This document shows, piece by piece, positions 1-5,741 of a stretch of DNA of 7,836 bases. The notes below the pieces were generated by a model. It was not told where the DNA came from. It did no database searches and was given only the letters and a program-made list of their open reading frames with translations. The stretch is taken from positions 1 to 7,836 of the forward strand of contig WBUV01000135.1 in NCBI GenBank assembly GCA_008933525.1. Reading direction: 5' to 3'. The DNA comes from Bacteroidales bacterium. GTDB taxonomy: Bacteria > Bacteroidota > Bacteroidia > Bacteroidales > Tenuifilaceae. A program made the translations under genes and the position numbers. How positions within the stretch are numbered: the stretch's first letter is position 1; the number at the start of each line of letters is the position of its first letter.

Positions 1-503
1 GAAATAACCAGCCATTTTACTATCCTGAATTTACAAAGGAATTACAATATGAGTTGGAGGTAGTTTTGCGTATCAACCGACTTGGCAGGAGTATTAATAA
101 GCGCTATGCCCATAGATACTACGATGTGGTTACTCTCGGTGTCGACTTTACTGCTCGTGATTTGCAGCAGGAGTGCAAGCAAAAGGGTTTGCCTTGGGAA
201 ATTGCCAAAGCGTTCGATTTTTCTGCACCCATTGGCGAGTTTATACCCAAAGAAGATATTGTGGATTTAAATAGTATCGATTTTCGTTTGGAGAAGAATG
301 ATATTGTTGTTCAACAAGGTAATACTCGTGATATGATTTTTGCCTACGATGACCTTATTGATTATGTGTCGCGATTTGTAACCTTCAAGATTGGCGATTT
401 ATTGTTTACTGGAACTCCTGCAGGAGTTGGTCCTGTTCAAATAGGCGATAGGCTTAAGGGTTATTTGAATAACAGGCTAATGTTCGATTTTTTTGTTCGA
501 TAG
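1..503 (+). CDS. FAH-family hydrolase, FAHD1-like (5'-truncated)
   Basis: This is the C-terminal part of a fumarylacetoacetate hydrolase-fold enzyme; the start lies left of the window and the first complete codon is at position 3. The metal-binding pair is visible as YELEV (Glu codons at 51-53 and 57-59). The third acidic ligand is in LGVDFTARDLQ (Asp codon 144-146), followed by the conserved Arg and Gln. The segment LPWEIAKAFD carries the expected active-site Lys, and the family signature GDLLFTGTPAGVGPV lies near the C-terminus. The order and wording of these motifs resemble FAHD1, which acts as an acylpyruvase and oxaloacetate decarboxylase with Mg or Mn. About 167 codons are present, against roughly 200-225 residues for full-length relatives, so some 35-50 N-terminal residues are missing. 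The exact substrate cannot be told from sequence. The next gene converges on it from the right. Confidence 0.92.
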   Translation, partial: NNQPFYYPEFTKELQYELEVVLRINRLGRSINKRYAHRYYDVVTLGVDFTARDLQQECKQKGLPWEIAKAFDFSAPIGEFIPKEDIVDLNSIDFRLEKNDIVVQQGNTRDMIFAYDDLIDYVSRFVTFKIGDLLFTGTPAGVGPVQIGDRLKGYLNNRLMFDFFVR

Positions 504-521
504 AGTTTGTGTAAAATTGAT

Positions 522-588
522 TGTCACCCTGAACTTGTTTCAGGGTCTTTTTTTGACTAAGGGATTCCGAAACAAGTTCTTAATGACA
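522..588. repeat. Paired inverted repeat element between convergent genes
   Basis: Two imperfect copies of a 27-nt unit lie head to head: 522-548 on the + strand and 562-588 on the - strand. Both begin TGTCA and share the core GAACTTGTTTC followed by a matching G and TC. The left copy is itself a hairpin with a T-tract. The right copy keeps the layout (ATTxxGAA / TTCxxAAT), but its stem has decayed. The sequence looks like a dispersed intergenic repeat, though no other copy is in this window to prove it. Confidence 0.55.
526..554 (+). terminator. Rho-independent terminator after the FAH gene
   Basis: A perfect 8-bp stem, ACCCTGAA (526-533) with TTCAGGGT (539-546), has a 5-nt loop and is followed by C and seven T (548-554). 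It begins 22 nt after the FAH stop codon. It is also one half of the paired repeat at 522-588. Confidence 0.75.
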
Positions 589-602
589 TTGAGCAAGCAA
601 CA

Positions 603-1859
603 CTATCGCTCTTTCAATTTTTCGGCTGCCGATTGTCCCGCCAACCAACCTGTTGAAAATGCGATTTGTAGGTTGTAACCACCAGTATTACCTGATAAAT
701 CGATAACCTCTCCTGCAAAGTAAAGCCCATCAATTAGTTTGGAGGCCATTGTTTTGCTATCAATCTCATTCAAACTAATTCCACCAGCGGTTATAATTGC
801 TTCGTTCCAATCTCTATGCCCACGCATATTCAGGTTGAAGCCCTTTAGCATGTTTATAAGGGCATTTCTTTCATCAAAAGTTAATTCAGCAGCACTTTTA
901 AGTGAACTAAGTTTTAGATGTCGAAGGAATACTGAAACCAACTGCGAGGGAAGAAGGTCGCGTAAAAGCATATTTACAGTGTAACTTTTACCTTTGGTAG
1001 CATCGCGTTCAATTCGGTTGAATAATTTATCGTTACTAAGGGCAGGTTTTAGGTCTATGCTGAAATGCACCTTGTTACCCGACCTAAATGCATCAATTGC
1101 CTTAAGACTTAGCCTGAGGATGCACGGACCATCAACTCCATAATCGGTGAATTCCACTTCTCCGAATTCTTCGTCAACCTTTTTCCCATCAACGTAAAGT
1201 GAAGCGTTTACATTTCGTAAATTCAATCCGTTAAGTTGGGGGAACGAAGGATGTGTTTCAATTCCAGTTAACGAAGGACGTAATTCGGCAATGGTGTGCC
1301 CAAGCTGCTCAGCAAACCTGTATCCATCTCCTGTTGAGCCAGTGGCAGGGTAGGATTTGCCACCTGTTGCAATGATTAAGCATGGAGCGATAATTTCAGT
1401 ATTGTCGTCTAGTTTAACTCCTTTTACTGCTTTATTCTCCTCGATTATTCCAGTAACTGGGCAATGGATGTAAATCTCCGCTCCTTGTTTTTTGGCCCAT
1501 TTAACCAATCCATCGGCAACATCCCAGGCCTTGCCTGAGGCTGGAAAAACCCTTTGTCCACGTTCAGTTATTGTTTCAACGCCCATCTCATCAAGGATTT
1601 CGATGATTTGTTTATTGAAGAAGGATCCAAATGCTTTATTCAGAAAACGTGGATTGGGTGTGATTTCTTGAATAAATTCATTGAAAGGACGCATATTGGT
1701 GATATTACATCGACCTTTCCCTGTAATACGAAGTTTACGCGCAGGCTTTTCCATTTTTTCAAGTACTACAACTTTTGCACCCTGCATAGCGGCTCTTCCG
1801 GCCGCAATAAGTCCTGCTGGTCCAGCGCCTATTACAATTAAATCGTACGTTTTTTGCAT
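603..1859 (-). CDS. BaiN/HI0933-type NAD(P)/FAD-dependent oxidoreductase (YhiN family)
   Basis: A 418-residue flavoprotein. The N-terminal Rossmann dinucleotide-binding motif is IGAGPAGLIAA (residues 10-20), with an acidic residue ending the second strand (VVVLEK, 31-36). The family-specific segment KLRITGKGRCNITN (42-55) follows, then the internal ATGGKSYPATGSTGDG (164-179). The C-terminal FAD-binding signature runs from TAGGISLNEID (357-367) through GLYFAGEVID (378-387) to GNTGGYNLQIAFSTG (390-404). Length and motif order match the HI0933/YhiN family. Members include BaiN, implicated in bile-acid dehydroxylation in clostridia, but the usual substrate is unknown and that role should not be transferred here. 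The start ATG is 5 nt after the stop of the HD-domain gene, so the two are probably co-transcribed. No signal peptide is seen, so the protein is expected to be cytoplasmic. Confidence 0.93.
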   Translation of the reverse strand: MQKTYDLIVIGAGPAGLIAAGRAAMQGAKVVVLEKMEKPARKLRITGKGRCNITNMRPFNEFIQEITPNPRFLNKAFGSFFNKQIIEILDEMGVETITERGQRVFPASGKAWDVADGLVKWAKKQGAEIYIHCPVTGIIEENKAVKGVKLDDNTEIIAPCLIIATGGKSYPATGSTGDGYRFAEQLGHTIAELRPSLTGIETHPSFPQLNGLNLRNVNASLYVDGKKVDEEFGEVEFTDYGVDGPCILRLSLKAIDAFRSGNKVHFSIDLKPALSNDKLFNRIERDATKGKSYTVNMLLRDLLPSQLVSVFLRHLKLSSLKSAAELTFDERNALINMLKGFNLNMRGHRDWNEAIITAGGISLNEIDSKTMASKLIDGLYFAGEVIDLSGNTGGYNLQIAFSTGWLAGQSAAEKLKER

Positions 1860-1864
1860 TTGAA

Positions 1865-2725
1865 TTATCCTATTAGGATTGCAGAGGTAACATTGAGTTC
1901 GCTCTTAAGTTTACTGAAAAAATATAACGGATAACTTGCAGACGATGAGTTTATTGCAAATGATATGGTTTTATCGATGCTCTGTTTCTTTTCCACAAGT
2001 TGCTCTTTAAGAATTTTGAAAACGGCTAATTGACTATCAGGATTATCAAGCCCCTGTGACATTTCGGAATCGAGCTCAATAAAAAAGTTTAATGTTTCCA
2101 TATATCGAACTCTTTGTTTATCGGTAAATCGATGTAACGATGAGTAGGCATTGGTAAAGTTGTTGAATCGATTTTTTAGGTTCTTAATCACCTTTTTAGG
2201 GATTTCATTTTCCGGAATGCCTCGCTTAAGGTAAATCTCAATATACCTGAAAATTCCAATAATTCCTATCGCATCAAGGTCGTCGGCAGTTGAAACTAAC
2301 CTATTAAGGCAAACCATATCCTCAGGTTTAGTAACCACACCCGTTTTAACTGATTTGTCGTCGTGAAATTCTATTGCTTGAACTATTGCATCAATATTTT
2401 TAATGGCAATGTTTGGGTATTGGTCGTAATAATTTCTGCAAATTTGTCCGCCAAGTTTGCCGTGAGTTTCGCCAATATCAATGGTTAGGCCTGAATCGTG
2501 GAAAAAACATGCAACAATTGCACTCTCAATTAAATCATTGGGGATATCAAGCTCTGCCTTATGAAGTTCAATGATTAATCCTCGGCAATGCAACCAAACT
2601 CTTAGATGATGCAACGCATCGTGCGAAGGTAGATTTGTGTTCTCAAATACCTTAACCATATGCTTATATAGTTCGTAAAGGTGTTTTTGCTCAACTAGGT
2701 GGATTTGTTCTAAGAGTTTTTCCAT
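1865..2725 (-). CDS. HD-domain phosphohydrolase
   Basis: A 286-residue protein whose first half is an HD-superfamily metal-dependent phosphohydrolase domain. Candidate metal ligands appear in the expected order: His39/His40 (DALHHLRVW), the His76-Asp77 doublet (ACFFHDSG), His88 (ETHGKLG), His121-Asp122 (IEFHDD) and Asp148/Asp149 (STADDLDAIG). The second half (about 160-286) is predicted to be mostly helical, and I do not recognise a separate domain in it. HD proteins hydrolyse phosphate esters such as nucleotides, cyclic nucleotides or pyrophosphates; the substrate here cannot be read from sequence. There is no membrane segment or signal peptide. The gene leads a probable two-gene operon with the flavoprotein 5 nt downstream. 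A terminator at 2774-2807 separates it from the HTH gene upstream. A weak box resembling TAnnTTTG (TAACTTTA on the - strand, 2753-2746) lies 20-28 nt before the start. Confidence 0.88.
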   Translation of the reverse strand: MEKLLEQIHLVEQKHLYELYKHMVKVFENTNLPSHDALHHLRVWLHCRGLIIELHKAELDIPNDLIESAIVACFFHDSGLTIDIGETHGKLGGQICRNYYDQYPNIAIKNIDAIVQAIEFHDDKSVKTGVVTKPEDMVCLNRLVSTADDLDAIGIIGIFRYIEIYLKRGIPENEIPKKVIKNLKNRFNNFTNAYSSLHRFTDKQRVRYMETLNFFIELDSEMSQGLDNPDSQLAVFKILKEQLVEKKQSIDKTISFAINSSSASYPLYFFSKLKSELNVTSAILIG

Positions 2726-2770
2726 TTCGATGAATTTATCCGTTGTAAAGTTAAGGACTCTTACGATTAA

Positions 2771-2807
2771 TAAAAAAGCAGGACCAATTATTTTGAGTCC
2801 TGCTTTT
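2771..2807 (-). terminator. Rho-independent terminator of the small HTH gene
   Basis: A perfect 11-bp stem, AAAAGCAGGAC (2774-2784) with GTCCTGCTTTT (2797-2807), has a 12-nt loop. On the - strand the stem is followed by a T-rich run (TTTTTTATTAATC). It sits 22 nt past the stop of the HTH gene and before the HD gene. The short A run on the other side could make it partly bidirectional. Confidence 0.85.
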
Positions 2808-2828
2808 ATGAAAAAACTAAAATTGTAT

Positions 2829-3089
2829 TTACACTAATTCCTTCGATTTAGAAATGATTTCGTTAGCTAAATCGAGGATTGTAGTATCATCAAGTGTAAC
2901 TATTCCACCATCGGGGCCTTGTTCCACATGCATTCCTACCGCACCACCAACATCATAGTGTGTACCACCAAAATAATTGCGGACAGTTTCAACATTGATG
3001 TTTAACTTGTCCGCAATAACTTGCATGCTGCCATTAGGAAGGTTATCTTTAACCCTCCTAAGTTCATTGAATGTGATTAGTTTCGTCAT
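2829..3089 (-). CDS. Small helix-turn-helix DNA-binding protein
   Basis: An 86-residue protein. Residues 8-42 read as a compact helix-turn-helix: an N-terminal helix (NELRRVKDNLP), then MQVIADKLNINVETVRNYF, with IADKLN as first helix and VETVRNYF as recognition helix. A Gly-rich linker leads to a conserved-looking tail, GMHVEQGPDGGIVTLDDTTI (52-71), and a short charged helix. I recognise the pattern as a small uncharacterised DNA-binding protein common in Bacteroidetes; its targets are not known to me. It is transcribed alone, with its own terminator downstream. The spacer upstream (3090-3370) holds a weak promoter-like box and two direct copies of ATCAATTT 22 bp apart, which could be operator sites. 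The annotated start is the only sensible ATG. Confidence 0.85.
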   Translation of the reverse strand: MTKLITFNELRRVKDNLPNGSMQVIADKLNINVETVRNYFGGTHYDVGGAVGMHVEQGPDGGIVTLDDTTILDLANEIISKSKELV

Positions 3090-3122
3090 ATTTTAAGAGT
3101 TTAGAAATACAGTTTAATTCCC

Positions 3123-3182
3123 TAAATATAGAAAAATTAATTGAAGATTAAAATCAATTTAACGTACTTTTTACATCAATTT
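3123..3182 (-). promoter_or_regulatory. Possible promoter and operator region of the small HTH gene
   Basis: On the - strand TATATTTA (3130-3123) differs by one base from the Bacteroidetes -7 box TAnnTTTG and would give a leader of about 26 nt. Upstream of it are two identical octamers, ATCAATTT on the + strand, at 3153-3160 and 3175-3182, spaced 22 bp (about two helical turns). An inverted half-site AATTGA is at 3139-3144. The region is very AT-rich, so chance matches are likely. Confidence 0.3.
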
Positions 3183-3322
3183 TATTAACAACCTTCAATA
3201 TATATTTAAACGTTTTTATTGCTTTTTTGTTGGGATTTTATTCTGGAATTGTGTTCTTGTTTGGAATGTTTTTTTAATGATTTAGGTTTAATGCAGAAAA
3301 CCTTGTACTTCTTATTTCTTCG

Positions 3323-3354
3323 TTTGTCACTTGTTTCTATTGTGGCTATATTTG
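3323..3354 (+). promoter_or_regulatory. Bacteroidetes-type promoter for the HAD phosphatase gene
   Basis: TTTG (3323-3326) and TATATTTG (3347-3354) match the -33 (TTTG) and -7 (TAnnTTTG) elements used by the Bacteroidetes primary sigma factor, with a 20-bp spacer. Transcription would begin near 3358-3361, about 15 nt before the ATG at 3374. The remainder of the 3090-3370 spacer is AT-rich and shows no other gene. Confidence 0.6.
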
Positions 3355-3373
3355 AGCATTAAAACTGTGTTTG

Positions 3374-4192
3374 ATGATTAAAATGGTGGTTACCGACCTT
3401 GATGGTACTCTTTTAAGCAGTAATTCAGATTATAGTTCTAAAGACCTATCTACGCTTCACCGTTTAGGTGAGATGAGGGTTATTCGTGTTATAGCTACAG
3501 GAAGGTCGCCATACTCTGCATCTAAAGTTATCCCTAACGATTTTCCCATCGATTACTTGGTTTTTTCCTCAGGTGCAGGAATTATTCGCTGGAGCGATAA
3601 ATCGATTGTTTATACAACTGAGCTTGATTCCACTAAAGTTCAGGAGCTAATTGATTTATTTGTTGATTTAAAAGTTGATTTTATGGTTCAGGAACCAATT
3701 CCGCAGAATCATATTTTCCATTATCATTTCTCGGGGAATCCTAATCCCGATTTCGACCGTAGGTTGGCCGTGTATAAGGATTTCTGTAGTCCACTAATTC
3801 TTGGTGTTCCTTACCCCGATAATGCCACGCAATTGATTGCTGTTTTGCCGCCAAATCCAGAGATATTCTACTCGCTGGAAAGTAAACTTACAGGAGTTAA
3901 AGTTATTAGAGCAACATCGCCATTGGATGGCGAGTCCATTTGGATGGAGATTTTCCCTGAGGGCGTTTCAAAAGGGCATAGTGTGGATTGGTTGTGTAAA
4001 TTCCTTGGAGATATTCAACCCAACGAAATTTTAGCCATTGGTAACGATTATAACGACCTCGATCTGCTAAACTATACTCCAAATAGCTATCTGGTCGCAA
4101 ATGCACCGGAGGAACTCAAGCAGAAATTCAATGTAGTAGCATCGAACGATGAGTCAGGATTTACAATGGCTTTGGAGAAGGGGATTGGCTGA
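3374..4192 (+). CDS. Cof-type HAD-IIB family phosphatase
   Basis: A 272-residue haloacid dehalogenase superfamily hydrolase. Motif I is DLDGT (Asp8 nucleophile, Asp10 acid/base). Motif II is the Thr in VIATGRS (39-45). Motif III is Lys200 in EGVSKGHSVDWL, and motif IV is GNDYNDLDLL (223-232) with Mg-binding Asp225 and Asp228. The large insert between motifs II and III (about 80-185) is the C2B cap typical of the Cof subfamily. These enzymes dephosphorylate small cytosolic substrates such as sugar phosphates, pyridoxal phosphate or FMN; the specific one cannot be told here. I chose the ATG at 3374 rather than the in-frame TTG at 3371; a further ATG at 3383 is possible. The gene stands alone behind its own promoter, and the octamer array begins a few bases after the stop. 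Confidence 0.93.
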   Translation: MIKMVVTDLDGTLLSSNSDYSSKDLSTLHRLGEMRVIRVIATGRSPYSASKVIPNDFPIDYLVFSSGAGIIRWSDKSIVYTTELDSTKVQELIDLFVDLKVDFMVQEPIPQNHIFHYHFSGNPNPDFDRRLAVYKDFCSPLILGVPYPDNATQLIAVLPPNPEIFYSLESKLTGVKVIRATSPLDGESIWMEIFPEGVSKGHSVDWLCKFLGDIQPNEILAIGNDYNDLDLLNYTPNSYLVANAPEELKQKFNVVASNDESGFTMALEKGIG

Positions 4193-4195
4193 TTA

Positions 4196-4251
4196 GTCAA
4201 TGGGTGAATAAGTGAATAAGTGAATAGGAGAATAAGTGAATAGGAGAGTAA
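4196..4251 (+). repeat. Tandem octamer array, consensus GTGAATAR (left copy)
   Basis: Seven consecutive 8-bp units run in perfect register from 4 nt after the HAD stop codon. They are a degenerate GTCAATGG, two GTGAATAA, GTGAATAG, GAGAATAA, GTGAATAG and GAGAGTAA. Another unit in the same register (GTGAATTT, 4260-4267) follows a diverged one. No spacers separate the units, so this is not a CRISPR array. Confidence 0.85.
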
Positions 4252-4351
4252 GACATCTAGTGAATTTGTTATATACAGGGGAGTAGGACGAATGCAAAGT
4301 TGTAAATAGTGAATTAAAAAGTCACAACATTAACGAGGTGCAATATAAATA

Positions 4352-4376
4352 GCCCCGAGTTTTAACTCGGGGTTTA
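4352..4376. terminator. Strong bidirectional terminator between HAD and mltG
   Basis: CCCCGAGTT (4353-4361) pairs with AACTCGGGG (4364-4372); a realistic form is an 8-bp stem with loop TTTA. TTTATTAA follows on the + strand, and on the - strand the stem is followed by a T-containing run (TATTTATATTG). Both sides suit termination, matching its place between two converging genes. Confidence 0.8.
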
Positions 4377-4458
4377 TTAATGTGCAACATTAAAAGCGAT
4401 GCACGGATTGTCAATGGTTTGAAAGATTTTAAAATGGTTGCATCGCAATGGATTAAAT

Positions 4459-4485
4459 ATTGGTATTGAAATAATGAATACCAAT
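4459..4485 (-). terminator. Hairpin downstream of mltG, possible weak terminator
   Basis: ATTGGTATT (4459-4467) pairs perfectly with AATACCAAT (4477-4485) around a 9-nt loop. On the - strand it is followed only by ATTTAATCC, a poor T-tract. It may be a weak mltG terminator or mRNA 3' end structure; the hairpin at 4352-4376 is a stronger candidate. Confidence 0.4.
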
Positions 4486-4497
4486 CCACCATTAAAC

Positions 4498-4529
4498 CTA
4501 TTTACCTATTCACTTAATTACTTAATCAC
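4498..4529 (-). repeat. Tandem octamer array (right copy, inverted)
   Basis: Read on the - strand just after the mltG stop are four contiguous 8-bp units: GTGATTAA, GTAATTAA, GTGAATAG and GTAAATAG. They belong to the same GTRAWTAR family as the left array but in the opposite orientation. They begin about 4 nt past the stop codon, mirroring the arrangement after the HAD gene. Confidence 0.75.
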
Positions 4530-4532
4530 TCA

Positions 4533-5582
4533 CTACCTGTAAATTCTCTCCTTATTCAATGCCCTGCGGTATGCCTCGGCATTTCGGTTATGCTCCGTGA
4601 GAGTTTTTGCAAAATCGTGGTAGCCCGAGAAATCGGCTTTAGCGCAGAAATATAGGTAGCTGTGCTTTTCGGCATTTAGCACTGCATCTATTGAACTAAT
4701 AGAAGGGCAACGGATTGGCCCGGGAGGTAAACCTCTGAACTTATAAGTGTTGTATGGCGAATCAACTTCAAGATGTTTGGTAAGAATACGGCGTAGTCCA
4801 AAATCGCCTACGGCGAACTTAACGGTTGGGTCGGCTTGTAACGGAATACCCTTGTTTAAACGGTTGATGTAAACCCCGGCAACTCTTGGTTTTTCAGTGT
4901 TAAAGCGTGTTTCTTCCTCCACTATCGATGCTAGAGTAGAAACCTGAACTTTCGTTAAACCAAGTTTAAAGGCTTTGGCCTCGCGTTCATCGTTCCAGAA
5001 CTTCTCGTACTCCTTCTGCATCCTATCCAAAAAACCTTTAGCGCTGGTATTCCAGTAAAACTCGTAGGTGTTTGGTATACACATTGCAATAATGGTTGCA
5101 TTGTCGAATCCATAACCCGATGTAACTTGGTCGGAGGAGAGTAAAGCCAGAATCGAGAGCGAATCGGCCTCAATTTGCTGGGCAATCCTGCCCGCAAGTT
5201 GCTGAGGTGTTCTAATATTATTAAAAGTAAGCTTTAAGGGTTTTTGTAGCCCCATTTTAAGCATCGATACCAGTTTTCGGTTTCCGGTATTGGACTTAAT
5301 CAGGTATCGTCCTGCTTTGATATTGTTCTTGTAACCAAGCCTGCCGGCTACTGTTGTAAACGATTTTTGATTTTTTAAAATATTATGCTTACTAAGCGTA
5401 TCCAATACATTCTCGAACGATGAGCCCGTAGGAATATATATAACAACCTCTTTTGTGTTTTGAGTGTTGGGAGCATAGTTCAATCGGTAATAGCTAAATG
5501 CAAATACAGACCCAATAAGTCCTATAATAACAATCGGAACAAGGATTATCAGAAGAGTTTTTCTACTTATCGATTTTAGCAT
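4533..5582 (-). CDS. mltG: Endolytic murein transglycosylase MltG (YceG-like)
   Basis: A 349-residue inner-membrane enzyme that cleaves nascent peptidoglycan glycan strands internally and is thought to set glycan chain length. A cytoplasmic N-terminus rich in Lys/Arg precedes a single membrane segment (about 9-30); the rest is periplasmic. Residues 45-110 form the LysM-like part. The catalytic domain carries ASIVEEET (218-225), whose first Glu (222) corresponds to the catalytic Glu218 of E. coli MltG. It is followed by RVAGVYINRL (233-242), LQADPTVKFAVG (248-259), SPYNTYKFRGLPPGPI (275-290) and YLYFCAKADFSGYHDF (309-324). All are hallmark motifs in the right order, and the length is normal. 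It lies downstream of the aminotransferase on the same strand, but a terminator intervenes, so it is probably its own unit. Confidence 0.96.
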   Translation of the reverse strand: MLKSISRKTLLIILVPIVIIGLIGSVFAFSYYRLNYAPNTQNTKEVVIYIPTGSSFENVLDTLSKHNILKNQKSFTTVAGRLGYKNNIKAGRYLIKSNTGNRKLVSMLKMGLQKPLKLTFNNIRTPQQLAGRIAQQIEADSLSILALLSSDQVTSGYGFDNATIIAMCIPNTYEFYWNTSAKGFLDRMQKEYEKFWNDEREAKAFKLGLTKVQVSTLASIVEEETRFNTEKPRVAGVYINRLNKGIPLQADPTVKFAVGDFGLRRILTKHLEVDSPYNTYKFRGLPPGPIRCPSISSIDAVLNAEKHSYLYFCAKADFSGYHDFAKTLTEHNRNAEAYRRALNKERIYR

Positions 5583-5636
5583 GGAGCGTTATACTTTAAT
5601 ATTAGTTGATGTTTTCGTAGACTTGTGGATTGATAT

Positions 5637-5644
5637 CAAATTTA
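5637..5644 (-). promoter_or_regulatory. Possible Bacteroidetes -7 box for mltG
   Basis: On the - strand the sequence is TAAATTTG, an exact match to TAnnTTTG, 54 nt before the mltG ATG. An upstream TTG falls about 21 bp away inside the preceding terminator hairpin, so the -33 element is uncertain. The same 8-mer occurs upstream of the aminotransferase. Confidence 0.4.
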
Positions 5645-5646
5645 AT

Positions 5647-5682
5647 AAAAGAACCGTTAACTTTACAATTAACGGTTCTTTT
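5647..5682 (-). terminator. Rho-independent terminator of the aminotransferase gene
   Basis: AAAAGAACCGTTAA (5647-5660) pairs perfectly with TTAACGGTTCTTTT (5669-5682), a 14-bp stem with an 8-nt loop. On the - strand the right-hand side ends in TTTTATTAAATTTG, which serves as T-tract. It lies 59 nt past the aminotransferase stop. The symmetric A and T runs would allow action in both directions. Confidence 0.85.
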
Positions 5683-5741
5683 CAGATGCAATATTAACTT
5701 ATTTTAGGGAAAATCTCCCAATAACTTACTATCTCAATCAA

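Larger units (their letters stand above)
4193..4532. other. Gene-free 340-bp convergent spacer rich in repeats
   Basis: No ORF with coding character lies here. From left to right it holds the sense-oriented octamer array after the HAD gene (4196-4251) and isolated octamer-like units (4260-4267, 4302-4309). A direct repeat CAACATTAA (4325-4333 and 4385-4393) flanks the terminator at 4352-4376. A small palindrome TTAATGTgcaACATTAA is at 4377-4393. An inverted pair GCGATGCA / TGCATCGC lies at 4396-4403 and 4439-4446. A 9-bp hairpin is at 4459-4485, and the opposite octamer array is at 4498-4529. Confidence 0.8.

Noticed and set aside
54..503. TTG at 54 (or ATG at 49) as the true start of the FAH-family gene
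   Set aside because: The frame stays open to the left edge and encodes conserved family sequence upstream, including the first metal-binding Glu at 51-53. The ATG at 49 is in another frame.
1554..1841. 95-codon open frame on the + strand
   Set aside because: It is antisense to the flavoprotein's conserved FAD-binding region and shows no protein family character; it is a shadow frame.
3090..3370. Small RNA or short gene in the divergent spacer
   Set aside because: No terminator-like hairpin or coding-quality short frame is visible; the AT-rich sequence is explained as promoter DNA.
3371..3373. TTG at 3371 as the HAD gene start
   Set aside because: An ATG follows immediately at 3374 and fits the family N-terminus and the promoter distance better.
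4196..4251. CRISPR-like array
   Set aside because: The units are 8 bp and contiguous, with no unique spacers; this is a simple tandem repeat.
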